A stretch of 64,000 nucleotides of DNA from NCBI GenBank assembly GCA_947500525.1, contig CANMSH010000005.1:248001-312000 (forward strand), given 5' to 3'. The DNA is from an uncultured Flavobacteriaceae bacterium (GTDB lineage: Bacteria; Bacteroidota; Bacteroidia; Flavobacteriales; Flavobacteriaceae). Shown here one piece after another: positions 54,843 to 64,000 of the stretch. The notes beneath the pieces were generated by a model, which was given only the letters and a program-made list of their open reading frames with translations, searched no databases and was not told where the DNA came from. Within the stretch, counting starts at the first letter, position 1; each line of letters starts with the position of its first letter. The position numbers and the translations under genes were made by a program.

Positions 54843-56825
54843 ATGCAACAAAGGCTTTTTCTCTTTATCTTTTTTTCTCTGTTCATGCTAACTGGACAAG
54901 GACAAGATAGGCTTTCGAAAGATGATAGAGATCGTGTTCAAGATCCTTTTAACAGAACCGAAAAAGATTCTTCGCGCTTTGGAAAAGAAAAGTACATCGC
55001 TTTAAGCGGAAAAACCGTCTACACAGATTATAAGGTCATCTCATATAAAAATGATACTACCTATATCGATACGACGCTCTCAATGCGGAAAAATTTCAAG
55101 TTTAACTATATCCGTAAAGATGATTTTGAATTATTACCATTTCATAATCAAGGGCAAACATTTAATAATTTAGGTTATACATTTGACGAAGCTAGTTTGT
55201 ATCCATCAACAGGAGCTCGAGCGATGCATTTTAATTTTTATGATGTGGCAGATGTTAACTATTACCATGTCCCTACGCCCACGACAGAATTAGCCTACCG
55301 GTCAGGTTTAGAACAGGGGCAATTTTTAGATGCTTTATTCACCTTTAATACTTCTAAAAGGTTTAATGGTTCAATTGCATACAAAGGATTACGGTCATTA
55401 GGTAAATATAGAACTGCCTTGAGTAGTCATGGAAATATGAGAATTACATTTAATTATCGAACCAGTACTGATAGTTATAACATTCGTGGTCATATAGTTG
55501 CTCAAGATTTGGCAAATGATCAAAATGGCGGACTTACTCCAGCCTCTGTCGTCGCTTTTGAATCAAATGATCCAAACTTTAAAGATCGGGCACGCTTAGA
55601 AACTAATTTTAACGATGCTACCAGTTTACTCAGAGGAAATAGGTACTTTTTAGAACATGATTATAAATTATGGCAACAAAAAGATAGTCTAGATAGAACC
55701 ATAGGATATTTGAAATTTGGTAATATTATTAATTATCAGAGAAAGCATTATGGCTATAACCAAACGAGCACGAATGCTCTATTTGGAGATGCTTTTAATA
55801 CATCGGTCAATGATAATGTAGATCATTTGACACTAAATGCGCAAGCCTATGTAGCTTTAAAGTCATCAGTTGTATTAGGAGAAGTGAAATTTAAAACAGA
55901 TTATTACGATCATACATATGGCTATAATAGTGTGAAATCTATAGGCGGTGTATTTATTCCACAAAATTTAAAAGAAAATAGTATTGCCGTAGGTGGGGAA
56001 TGGAAAACGAAACTTAAAAAATTTAATATTGATGCAGATGCTTCCACTATTCTAGCAGGTGATCTTACCGGAAATTATGTGAAAGCCTCTGCAAGTTTCA
56101 AACAAGATAGTTTATTCATGTTTCAAGGAACTTTCTTAACAAATACCAAATCTCCAAATTTAAATTTTAGATTGAATCAAAGTAATTATTTGGCCTATAA
56201 TTGGTTTGAAAATTTACAAAACGAAAGTACTCGAAGTCTTATATTCGACCTCAAGTCGGATAAATTATTGAATGCACATGTGCAAGTTACTCAAATTGAT
56301 AACTATACATATTTTAGTGATACTATTACTGCACAAGGTCAACCAAAACCCTTACAAGCGCCAATTACCGTTAACTATTTAAAGGCTAAAGTATCTAAAG
56401 ATTTTAAGTTAGGTAAATTCGGATTTGATAATTCGATCATGTATCAAAGAGTTGCTCAGGGTGAATCTTTTTTGAGGGTGCCAGAACTAGTAACAAGAAA
56501 CTCTTTATATTTTGCTGATCATTTATTCAAAGGAGATCCGCTATATTTAGAAGCTGGTGTTACCTTAAAATATTTCACCAAGTATTATGCAAATAGTTAT
56601 AATCCAGTGCTTTCTGAGTTTCATTTACAAAACGAACAAGAAATAGGTGGGTATCCTGTTCTTGATTTCTTTATCAATGCCCAAATTCAGCGTACTCGGT
56701 TGTATTTTAAATTCGAACATTTTAATTCAGGTTTCGGAGATACAAGTGATTACTATTCGGCTCCTAATAATCCTTATCGCGATTTTTCGTTTCGTTTTGG
56801 GGTTGTTTGGAACTTCTTTATTTAG
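54843..56825 (+). CDS. Putative outer-membrane porin (Porin_10 type)
   Basis: A 660-residue exported protein with a Sec signal (RLFLFIFFSLFMLTGQGQ). The remainder is rich in alternating aromatic and polar strands with many Tyr, Phe and Asn and ends in a beta-signal-like FRFGVVWNFFI. The N-terminal region (DDFELLPFHNQGQTFNNLGY, ARAMHFNFYDVADVNYYHVPTPTTELAYRSGLEQGQFLDALF) matches the putative-porin family PF14121 of Bacteroidota. The stop codon overlaps that of the convergent nhaC gene by three bases. Substrate unknown. Confidence 0.85.
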   Translation: MQQRLFLFIFFSLFMLTGQGQDRLSKDDRDRVQDPFNRTEKDSSRFGKEKYIALSGKTVYTDYKVISYKNDTTYIDTTLSMRKNFKFNYIRKDDFELLPFHNQGQTFNNLGYTFDEASLYPSTGARAMHFNFYDVADVNYYHVPTPTTELAYRSGLEQGQFLDALFTFNTSKRFNGSIAYKGLRSLGKYRTALSSHGNMRITFNYRTSTDSYNIRGHIVAQDLANDQNGGLTPASVVAFESNDPNFKDRARLETNFNDATSLLRGNRYFLEHDYKLWQQKDSLDRTIGYLKFGNIINYQRKHYGYNQTSTNALFGDAFNTSVNDNVDHLTLNAQAYVALKSSVVLGEVKFKTDYYDHTYGYNSVKSIGGVFIPQNLKENSIAVGGEWKTKLKKFNIDADASTILAGDLTGNYVKASASFKQDSLFMFQGTFLTNTKSPNLNFRLNQSNYLAYNWFENLQNESTRSLIFDLKSDKLLNAHVQVTQIDNYTYFSDTITAQGQPKPLQAPITVNYLKAKVSKDFKLGKFGFDNSIMYQRVAQGESFLRVPELVTRNSLYFADHLFKGDPLYLEAGVTLKYFTKYYANSYNPVLSEFHLQNEQEIGGYPVLDFFINAQIQRTRLYFKFEHFNSGFGDTSDYYSAPNNPYRDFSFRFGVVWNFFI

Positions 56826-58321
56826 GCTTTTTCTAAGGTACCTGTAAGTTGTTTTATTTTTATATGGAATCCTGCAAAAAGCAATGTCATCATTGGGCTC
56901 ATCCAATTAAAAATTGCATAGAAAGCATAATCTACAACAGGTACTCCTAATACCCCACTATGATATGCACCACAGGTATTCCACGGTATTAGTACCGACG
57001 TCACAGTACCCGAATCTTCTAAGGTTCTACTTAAGTTTTCGGGCGCTAACCCTTTGTCTTTATAGGCCTTCTTAAACATTTTACCAGGTACTACAATAGC
57101 CAGATATTGATCTGATGCTGTCGCATTCAATGCTAAACAACTTGCTACAGTACTTGCGAACAATCCAAAAGTAGAAGTCGCCATTTTGAGTAGTGCCTTC
57201 GTAATTCGAGATAAGGCCCCAATTGCGTCCATCACCCCCCCAAAAACCATCGCACAAACAATCAACCAAATTGTACCCAACATCCCTTTCATACCACCCG
57301 CAGAGAATAAATCATTTAATTCTTTACTAGATGTTTCAACCGAAGAATCTACTGTCATCGCATTCATTACCCCTTTATATGCTGAGTTAAAATTTAAGGA
57401 TTCTGCACCCGCAACTTTAGTAACAATATCTGGTTGTGCAATTATGGCTGTAATAGCTCCTAAAAGTGTCCCTATCATTAAAGCAATTAATGGTGGTGTT
57501 TTTTTTACAATCATTGCAATAACGGCTACTGGAACAATGAATAACCACGGACCAATATTAAAAGCCGCATCAATTGCAATTAATTTATCAGAAATATCGG
57601 GACTACCGGTAGTCTCGATATTGAGACCAATGATAATAAAGATAATTAGCGTCACAACTATCGTCGGCACAGTAGTATAGGTCATATATTTTATATGGTC
57701 AAATAATTCACCTCCCGCCATTGCTGGTGCCAAATTTGTGGTATCACTTAAAGGCGACATTTTATCACCAAAATAAGAACCTGATAGCACTGCTCCTGCG
57801 GTCATCCCTAAAGAGATTCCTAAGGTTTCACCTATACCTATCAAGGCAATACCAACTGTTGCTGCCGTTGTCCAGGAACTCCCTGTTGCAATTGAAATTA
57901 TTGCACAAATTATGACACAAGCTGCCAAAAATATAGTAGGATTTAAAATTTGCAATCCGTAATAAATCATTGACGGTATAATGCCGCTAATTAACCAAGT
58001 TCCTGCTAAGGCACCTACCATCAGTAAAATGAGTAATGCCCCAGTAGTTGACTTCACATTCTCTGCCACTTCTTCGATCATTCTTTTGTACGAAACCTTG
58101 TTTCGAAACCCAACTATTGCAGCCACGGCGGCTCCCAGTAACAAAATAAACTGATTGCTTCCACTGAGTGCATCATCACCATAAACGAAAAATACATTAT
58201 AAAATAACATTCCTACCAAAGCGAATATAGGAATCAAAGCCTCCCAAATATTTAACTCTTTGTTATCAATAATCTTTTGATCATCAATCTGAATTTCGGA
58301 AATGTTATCTTTTTTTGACAT
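56822..58321 (-). CDS. nhaC: NhaC-family Na+/H+ antiporter
   Basis: A 499-residue inner-membrane antiporter with about 12 hydrophobic segments. Family landmarks are GTWLISGIIPSMIYYGLQILNP, AIISIATGSSWTTAATVGIALIGIG, GAVLSGSYFGDKMSPLSDTTNLAPAM and TVTSVLIPWNTCGAYHSGVLGVP. I choose ATG 58321 (MSKKDNISEIQIDD); the longer frame to TTG 58372 lacks support. Role is sodium and pH homeostasis, fitting a marine bacterium. Confidence 0.92.
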   Translation of the reverse strand: MSKKDNISEIQIDDQKIIDNKELNIWEALIPIFALVGMLFYNVFFVYGDDALSGSNQFILLLGAAVAAIVGFRNKVSYKRMIEEVAENVKSTTGALLILLMVGALAGTWLISGIIPSMIYYGLQILNPTIFLAACVIICAIISIATGSSWTTAATVGIALIGIGETLGISLGMTAGAVLSGSYFGDKMSPLSDTTNLAPAMAGGELFDHIKYMTYTTVPTIVVTLIIFIIIGLNIETTGSPDISDKLIAIDAAFNIGPWLFIVPVAVIAMIVKKTPPLIALMIGTLLGAITAIIAQPDIVTKVAGAESLNFNSAYKGVMNAMTVDSSVETSSKELNDLFSAGGMKGMLGTIWLIVCAMVFGGVMDAIGALSRITKALLKMATSTFGLFASTVASCLALNATASDQYLAIVVPGKMFKKAYKDKGLAPENLSRTLEDSGTVTSVLIPWNTCGAYHSGVLGVPVVDYAFYAIFNWMSPMMTLLFAGFHIKIKQLTGTLEKA

Positions 58322-58461
58322 AGGGTGCTTTTTAATAGTTGTAATGATACAAAGAAATATAAAACTATGCAACGAACACTATCTTGGTTTTTAGTAAATG
58401 ACAGTACTCCCTTTTAAAAATTTATCGTTAATTTTACTTCATAACTTAAACTTGATATATA

Positions 58462-59031
58462 ATGAAAAAATCTATTTTTTACTTTTTACTTGGAGCTTTT
58501 GTACTTAGCACAATTGCTTTTGTAGATGTTAAGAATTCGAATGCAGAAATTGAAGCTTATGTTGAGCTTTTAAACGGAACAAAAGATTATACACTTGAAC
58601 TTTTAGAAGCGATGCCAGCAGATAAATACACTTTTAGACCTCATGACTCCATTCGAAGTTTTGGAGAGCAAATGGCGCATTTAGGCATGTCTACGAAGTT
58701 TTTGACAAGTATTTTTATTAAAAACGGAGCATTACCTTCACAAGAAGACTTTGCAAAATTTGATGCCTTAGAAAAGAAAACTGCAACTTCTAAAGAAGCC
58801 GTTATAAAAGCTGTTACTGAGGGATTAGATGATATGATTGCTGCATACAAAAGTATGACTGCAGAAACTATGAAAGAAAAATTTACAGTTTTCTTTGATC
58901 CGAAGCAACCTAAATTCGAAAAAGAAAAAGGGTTTAAATTCATTAATGATCACCTTATTCATCATCGAGGTCAAGCCTTAGTTGCCCTTCGAATGCAAGG
59001 AATTAAAGCACCAGCTTACAGATTATATTAA
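58462..59031 (+). CDS. Exported DinB/YfiT-fold protein
   Basis: A 189-residue four-helix-bundle protein of the DinB/YfiT superfamily. It has a signal-like N-terminus (KSIFYFLLGAFVLSTIAFVDV) and the metal-binding His triad His73 (MAHLG), His164 and His168 (DHLIHHRGQ). It is not related to polymerase DinB. Members bind divalent metal and include thiol transferases; the substrate here is unknown. A near-consensus -7 box TAATTTTA lies 25 bases upstream. Confidence 0.88.
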   Translation: MKKSIFYFLLGAFVLSTIAFVDVKNSNAEIEAYVELLNGTKDYTLELLEAMPADKYTFRPHDSIRSFGEQMAHLGMSTKFLTSIFIKNGALPSQEDFAKFDALEKKTATSKEAVIKAVTEGLDDMIAAYKSMTAETMKEKFTVFFDPKQPKFEKEKGFKFINDHLIHHRGQALVALRMQGIKAPAYRLY

Positions 59032-59034
59032 AAC

Positions 59035-59066
59035 AAAAAACTCCTCATTTTCGAGGAGTTTTTTTT
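59035..59066. terminator. Bidirectional terminator after the DinB/YfiT gene
   Basis: AAAAAACTCCTC and GAGGAGTTTTTT form a perfect 12-bp stem around ATTTTC with more Ts after it. It also serves the convergent NagX-like gene. Confidence 0.85.
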
Positions 59067-60156
59067 ATACTTTAATGATGATTTTCTTTCTATGCATTAG
59101 GTATCCCAATAGCACGTAAAAACTGATTACGCTAATTGCATATAGCATAGATGATAACTTCGGATCTAAAAATGATTGTTCGAACATTGATGTATATAAG
59201 AATTCATGAATAGATTGATCTCCAATTTTAAGTAAGCCCATAGATTTGGCAATAAACCCAGATAAAAAGAAAATGGTAATCGCATTGGTACCTACATATA
59301 TGAATAACTTTCCAAATTTAAGTTGTTTCACATCGGTAAGATAATAAATAGTTGCCAACACTATGAATGCCCAACCTCCAGTAACCAATACAAAACTGCT
59401 GCTCCAAATGGCTTTATTTAATGGGAACCAATAGCTCCAAACATAACCGATTAAAAGCAAAACAGTGCCAGCCAAAACCATTTTAACATCTTTCTTGTTT
59501 TGTTGGCTTCCTAGAAATTTACCCGCCAAAATACCTAAAATACATGTTGCTATCGCCGGTATCGTACTCAGTAAACCTTCGGGATCATAATCTGGTTTCC
59601 ATGTATGTTTTCCTAACACATTTACATCTACATAATTTGCCCAATTGTTTACTGCCCTATCGAATGTAGGCAATGTTCCATCTGGTAAAGGCACGAAACC
59701 TAAGAATAACCAATACGAAACCAATAACGTAATAATTACAGCTACGAGTTGTTTCAAATTTAGATTCAAAAATAAAATCGCAGCGCATAAAAACACAATA
59801 CCAATCCGCTGTAAAACTCCCGGAAATCTTACGATATCAAGACTTTTGAAGAATGGAAAATAGGGTAAAAACCATGATAATAACAATCCTAGTCCTACTA
59901 ATTTCAGGGTTCGAAGTACTATTTTTCGATACGTAGTTAAATCATTCGATTTATTTTTATAAGCATATGAAATGGAAATCCCAACAATGAAAATGAAGAA
60001 AGGGAAAATCAAATCTGTAGGTGTTAATCCATGCCATTCAGCATGTAATAAAGGCGAATATACAGAAGACCATGTTCCAGGGTTATTTACCAAAATCATT
60101 GCGATGATGGTAATTCCTCTAAAGATATCAACCGAAACAACCCTATTAGAAACCAT
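59065..60156 (-). CDS. NagX/DUF5009-like membrane acyltransferase
   Basis: A 363-residue membrane protein with about 10 hydrophobic segments. It starts RVVSVDIFRGITIIAMILVNNPGTWSSVYSPLLHAEWHGLTPTDLIFPFFIFIVGISI, the signature of the heparan-alpha-glucosaminide N-acetyltransferase / DUF1624 / NagX group, with DPEGLLSTIPAIATCILGILAGKFL later. Members move acetyl groups to or handle amino sugars. It is one base after the DUF6526 gene, so the two are co-transcribed. Confidence 0.87.
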   Translation of the reverse strand: MVSNRVVSVDIFRGITIIAMILVNNPGTWSSVYSPLLHAEWHGLTPTDLIFPFFIFIVGISISYAYKNKSNDLTTYRKIVLRTLKLVGLGLLLSWFLPYFPFFKSLDIVRFPGVLQRIGIVFLCAAILFLNLNLKQLVAVIITLLVSYWLFLGFVPLPDGTLPTFDRAVNNWANYVDVNVLGKHTWKPDYDPEGLLSTIPAIATCILGILAGKFLGSQQNKKDVKMVLAGTVLLLIGYVWSYWFPLNKAIWSSSFVLVTGGWAFIVLATIYYLTDVKQLKFGKLFIYVGTNAITIFFLSGFIAKSMGLLKIGDQSIHEFLYTSMFEQSFLDPKLSSMLYAISVISFYVLLGYLMHRKKIIIKV

Positions 60157-60157
60157 G

Positions 60158-60586
60158 TTACACTCTATAGTTATCGGCCTTCCAATTTTTAATATTTTTC
60201 TTTATTTCCTTTTCAGATAAATCTTCAGATATGACCTTTTGAGTTAATTCCGCCAATTCTTCATCAGAAGCAAAACGCAAACCAATTATTTGTCTTGGTT
60301 TTAATTGAGGACTTAAAACCTTACCTGTCAAAATATAATGTCTGAACTTTTCTTCGGCAATGATAGCCCTATCTTGTGCCTTTAAGGCGAATGCACGTGC
60401 GTAAAAAGTTGTGAGTACAAATAATAGAGATCCAAATGCTAACAAAGAAGCATCGTATAAATTTCCATCAGTAACTTTCACAAGATTTACAATTCCTCCA
60501 ATTAACAATAATAACGCCCCAATAGCTGTAAAATAATGATACAAGGGCACAAAGCGTGCATGATTCGATAAATTTTGAGATTTCAT
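60158..60586 (-). CDS. DUF6526-like small membrane protein
   Basis: A 142-residue protein with two membrane segments (YHYFTAIGALLLLIGGIVNLV and ASLLAFGSLLFVLTTFYA) and a cytoplasmic, charged helical tail (FALKAQDRAIIAEEKFRHYILTGKVLSPQLKPRQIIGLRFASDEELAELT). It resembles the DUF6526 family of Bacteroidota. Function unknown. It is the first gene of a two-gene unit with the NagX-like gene. Confidence 0.75.
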   Translation of the reverse strand: MKSQNLSNHARFVPLYHYFTAIGALLLLIGGIVNLVKVTDGNLYDASLLAFGSLLFVLTTFYARAFALKAQDRAIIAEEKFRHYILTGKVLSPQLKPRQIIGLRFASDEELAELTQKVISEDLSEKEIKKNIKNWKADNYRV

Positions 60587-60651
60587 GATAAAAAATTTAA
60601 GTTAATTATATATCTCGAAGATAGTCTTAATTATTAAAAATCAAGAAACTA

Positions 60652-63600
60652 TCAATTCACTTTTACAAATTGTAAAAAATCGTCGTTTTTCGCAACGATT
60701 ATATAATCTTCTTTTTTAATTTTAATCATCGCCAAATCTTTCACATCATTGTTGGCATAAAATCCACTTTCAGATCCAACTACTGGTGTGAAGTTCCCTT
60801 TACCATTACCTTTTAAATACAAACCATTACTAGCATCATTTCTTGGTGTTTCTACTTCACTACTATATAAGTTTCCAGCCAAAACAATATCCAATTTATC
60901 ATCTTTGTCAAAGTCTCTTACAATAATTTGATTGACACTCGATAGCTGTGCTAAATTAGGTAATTGATGCACCTTGAATTTACCTCCATCATTTTCTATA
61001 TATACACTAGCGAAAGATTTCACTTGGTAATGCAGTGATTTTTCTAAATCTTTTTCGGTATACACATCTTCTAAGGTAGCCGTTGCAAAAGATTCATAAT
61101 TTTCAAATTTTTTCTTAATCGCAGGAATTTGTTGAGAAGAACATTCTCTTCCTCTTAATGGGAATTTTTTTCCGTCATTGAAATAACTTAATACAATATC
61201 GTTGGTTTTATTCTTATCGAAATCATTAAAATAAATATCGAAGGTTTCTTTTTCATTCGCCTTGTACTTGTAATTCAAACCTAAATTACCAGCAACAAAG
61301 TCTATATCTCCATCTCCATCAAAATCTCCTTTTTCAACACTAAACCACCAACCTGTTGTATCTTCTAAACCAACCTCTGCGGTGACATTTTTAAAGCTTC
61401 CGTTTGTATTTTTAAATACCGTAATGGGCATCCATTCTCCAGAAAGAATTAAATCAACACTACCATCTTTATCATAATCTGTCCAACTGGCACTAGTCAC
61501 CAATCCAACATTATTTAGATCTGGGGCAATTTTATTTGTCACATTCACAAACTTCGGTCCATTTGCAGTACTTACATTTTCTAATATATAACTTGCAGCT
61601 GGTGCCGGGTAATTACCTGGTACCAAACGACCTCCAACGAATAAGTCTAGATCTCCGTCTTTATCATAATCTGCACTGTGAACTCTCGAACCACTTGTTG
61701 GCATATTTGGTAAGGCATCTGTATTTCTACTAAATTCACCTTTACCATTATTCACATATAAACGATCTTGTAACATCGTAGGGTTATTCACATATTCATT
61801 TCCTCCACTTACTATATAAATATCATTATCTCCATCACCATCCGCATCGAAAATTAAGCTGCCTAGATCTTCATGGTCTAAATCTTTAGATAAATCAGCT
61901 ATTTGTTGTTTTACAAAACCAGATGCCGTTTGAAAATAAACACCCGCCTCACTATGCGCAGCCCCACCAACTACAAAATCGTCAAGTTGATCTCCGTTCA
62001 AATCACCTACAGATAATCCAGGACCAAACATTGATGTTCGATGTGGTAATAATACCTCTCTTTGAAAATCGTCATAGTAATTTTCTTTATGCTTGTGTTT
62101 TGCCACAATAGTGGTATCGGTTACGGTAGAAAACAAAGATTTCGCGGGCATTTTTTTAGGCTCATTAGTAACCGCCACGGCATCATTATAATTAATTTCT
62201 AACAACTGATTTTTCTCAACATTATTTAATTGCTGCTCTTTCCCATCTGCCCACACAACTTTGATAGTACTTACTTTTTCTGCTTTTCCTAAGCCAAAGT
62301 GTAATCTAGGAGCGACAGATGATTGAAATCCTCGAGTCAATGTCATTTCTTGAAATTGTGTAATACTATCCGCAGAAAGTAATACTTTCACGCCCAAACC
62401 AAACTTGTTTTTCTCTGAGCCCTTAAACTTAAGTGTTATGTGATTATTGGTCTCAGAACTTTTGTTCTCAAAAACAGCCGCATAATCATCAATATTATTG
62501 GTAACTATCTCTAAATCTCCATCATTATCTAAATCAACATATACACAACCATTAGAGAAACCTTTAAAACTTAAACCCCAATCCTCATTCACCGTTTTGA
62601 ATGTTAAGTCTTTATTATTTTTAAATACAAAATTATCTATTTTTTCAGATGGTATTGCTAAGCTTTTGGCCAGAAGACTATCTTTTGGCAATCCTTTTTC
62701 TCTAATTTTGGCAAAATAATCTCTGTTATTTATTTCTCTTCGTGTTCCGTTAGAAATAAAAATATCTTTCCAGCCATCATTATCAAGATCGGCAAATAAC
62801 GGCCCCCAGCTCCAATCGGTTGAAGAAATACCCGCCAAACGTGCTACATTACTAAAATCTGGTAAAGAATCATTAATTATCCCATTATTCACTTGTAGAT
62901 TATTCTGCATATACTGAAAATGGAATCCTGCATTTACAGTGCTCCAAAATAGTTTAGGATCCATGCTCGCCATATTGGCTTTAGACCTTCGATTATCTTT
63001 AGCCATCATATCTACTTGAATGATATCTAATAACTGATCATTATTAAAGTCAGCAATATCTACACCCATACCGTAGAAGGCAGTCTGTTTCGTTGTCTTT
63101 TTAACTTGTTCAGTAAATGTTCCGTTCTTATTATTGATAAAAAGAAAATCGGGTGTACTAAAATCATTGGAAATATAAATATCTGGCCAATTGTCATTAT
63201 TTATATCTCCCACTGTAGCACTTAAGGTAAGACCAAATGATCTTAAGCCAGCGTCATCGGTTACATCAGTAAAGACAGTACCATCATTTCTAAACAGTTT
63301 ATCTGTTTCTTCTACAGAAGGATTATTGACCTTATATTGATATACTTTATTTGGTGTAGCAAAATTTGTAGGAGGATAGTTGGCTACATATACATCTAAA
63401 TCTCCATCGCGATCGTAGTCAAAAAAAGTTGCTTGTACGCTATTACCAACATCATCAAGTCCATACTCTGTTGCTCTTTCGGTAAACGTTAAATCTCCAT
63501 TATTTATGTATAATAAATTAGCGCGAGAACCAAATTTTCCACCAACAGAACAATATATATCTAAAAAACCATCATTGTTTACATCAGCCATCGTGACTCC

Positions 63601-63972
63601 AGTAAACCATTGGTCTTCTCCTAATAACCCGGCGCTCTCAGAGATATCCTCAAATTTAAGCCCGCCTTTGTTTAAATATAATCTGTTTGACACCATGTTT
63701 CCGGTGAAAAATAGATCAATTAAACCGTCATTATTAATATCTCCGGCAGAAACACCACCTCCCATGTATAAATAAGCGTAACTAAAATAATTAAGAGAAT
63801 CATTCTCTGTTAAGGTATTAGAAAAATCAATACCGGTTTCTTTATTCGTTAACTGCTTAAATAATTTGGTTTTATTTGTACTTACTTCTTTTGAACAAGA
63901 TGTGATAAATAAGAACACAACTAGTATTATAAAAATACTTAATGAACCATTCTTGTTTGTAAACTTCAGCAT
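60652..63972 (-). CDS. Large FG-GAP/VCBS-repeat lipoprotein with ASPIC/UnbV domain (CRTAC1-like)
   Basis: A 1106-residue surface or periplasmic lipoprotein (VFLFITSC, Cys26). Many Ca2+-binding FG-GAP/VCBS blades of the form GDINNDGLIDLFF and DYDRDGDLDVYVANY run through most of the length, forming probably two beta-propellers. An ASPIC/UnbV domain (about residues 500-600: ITLKFKGSEKNKFGLGVKVLL, LTRGFQSSVAPRLHFGLGKAEKVSTIKVVWADGK) lies between them. Such CRTAC1-like proteins are often next to SusC/SusD genes, but none are in the window. The upstream neighbour lies beyond the window edge. Confidence 0.9.
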   Translation of the reverse strand: MLKFTNKNGSLSIFIILVVFLFITSCSKEVSTNKTKLFKQLTNKETGIDFSNTLTENDSLNYFSYAYLYMGGGVSAGDINNDGLIDLFFTGNMVSNRLYLNKGGLKFEDISESAGLLGEDQWFTGVTMADVNNDGFLDIYCSVGGKFGSRANLLYINNGDLTFTERATEYGLDDVGNSVQATFFDYDRDGDLDVYVANYPPTNFATPNKVYQYKVNNPSVEETDKLFRNDGTVFTDVTDDAGLRSFGLTLSATVGDINNDNWPDIYISNDFSTPDFLFINNKNGTFTEQVKKTTKQTAFYGMGVDIADFNNDQLLDIIQVDMMAKDNRRSKANMASMDPKLFWSTVNAGFHFQYMQNNLQVNNGIINDSLPDFSNVARLAGISSTDWSWGPLFADLDNDGWKDIFISNGTRREINNRDYFAKIREKGLPKDSLLAKSLAIPSEKIDNFVFKNNKDLTFKTVNEDWGLSFKGFSNGCVYVDLDNDGDLEIVTNNIDDYAAVFENKSSETNNHITLKFKGSEKNKFGLGVKVLLSADSITQFQEMTLTRGFQSSVAPRLHFGLGKAEKVSTIKVVWADGKEQQLNNVEKNQLLEINYNDAVAVTNEPKKMPAKSLFSTVTDTTIVAKHKHKENYYDDFQREVLLPHRTSMFGPGLSVGDLNGDQLDDFVVGGAAHSEAGVYFQTASGFVKQQIADLSKDLDHEDLGSLIFDADGDGDNDIYIVSGGNEYVNNPTMLQDRLYVNNGKGEFSRNTDALPNMPTSGSRVHSADYDKDGDLDLFVGGRLVPGNYPAPAASYILENVSTANGPKFVNVTNKIAPDLNNVGLVTSASWTDYDKDGSVDLILSGEWMPITVFKNTNGSFKNVTAEVGLEDTTGWWFSVEKGDFDGDGDIDFVAGNLGLNYKYKANEKETFDIYFNDFDKNKTNDIVLSYFNDGKKFPLRGRECSSQQIPAIKKKFENYESFATATLEDVYTEKDLEKSLHYQVKSFASVYIENDGGKFKVHQLPNLAQLSSVNQIIVRDFDKDDKLDIVLAGNLYSSEVETPRNDASNGLYLKGNGKGNFTPVVGSESGFYANNDVKDLAMIKIKKEDYIIVAKNDDFLQFVKVN

Positions 63973-64000
63973 TTAAATAGAAAATTTTATGATAGACAAA

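Noticed and set aside
58462-59031. DinB/YfiT-fold protein taken as a second DNA polymerase IV
   Set aside because: The shared name is accidental; the protein is a His-triad four-helix bundle with a signal-like N-terminus and no polymerase motifs.

Overview
The window is chromosomal DNA from a member of the Bacteroidota, almost certainly a marine-type Flavobacteriaceae. The evidence is an AT-rich genome, house-keeping proteins of flavobacterial type, and repeated Bacteroidota promoters (TTTG or TTG, about 19 bases, then TAnnTTTG). Ribosome binding sites are almost absent, except for a strong one in front of rpsU. I see no rRNA, prophage, insertion sequence or CRISPR array. The genus cannot be fixed from the sequence.

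Layout. 1-4.4 kb: the tail of a secreted protein, pyrG, bioB and a beta-lactamase-like lipoprotein. 4.5-6.6 kb: a flotillin/NfeD pair. 6.6-12 kb: a biotin region (a beta-ketoacyl synthase, coa1 on the opposite strand, bioA, a GIY-YIG gene beside a REP-like palindrome, bioD, a DUF2007 gene, bioF). 12-17.1 kb: a damage-inducible mutagenesis cassette, with dnaE-like and dinB polymerase genes divergent from a self-cleaving S24/LexA-like repressor. 17.1-18 kb: a DUF2975/XRE pair.

18-33.1 kb is one long minus-strand block of the translation and transcription machinery. In transcription order it reads rpsU, xerC-like, hpf, tRNA-Thr(TGT), tRNA-Tyr, tRNA-Gly, tRNA-Thr(GGT), tuf, tRNA-Trp, secE, nusG, rplK, rplA, rplJ, rplL, rpoB, rpoC and a DUF3467 gene. 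RNA hairpins sit in most of its spacers. In two places the promoter of the next unit is fused to the terminator hairpin of the previous one.

33-50.7 kb holds envelope and secreted proteins (EEP-family phosphatase/nuclease, lipoproteins, a zinc metalloprotease, DUF2846, an OmpA protein), a DASS transporter, lysS, a thioredoxin-like lipoprotein next to a membrane-anchored LuxR regulator, a small YqaE/Pmp3 gene, lipB and a nucleoid-associated protein. 51-53.8 kb is a LytTR response regulator with a TPR histidine kinase, preceded by a repeat-rich divergent region. 54-64 kb holds rnhB, a porin, an NhaC-type antiporter, a DinB/YfiT-fold protein, a NagX-like membrane protein and a 1106-residue FG-GAP/ASPIC lipoprotein.

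The most notable signals are the rpsU Shine-Dalgarno with its likely autoregulatory role, the S24-dnaE-dinB cassette with shared operator-like repeats, promoter/terminator nesting, GIY-YIG next to REP-like palindromes, the orphan beta-ketoacyl synthase in the biotin region, the three-copy repeat upstream of the LytTR system, and the one-component LuxR membrane regulator. Nothing here is clearly a wholly new system.
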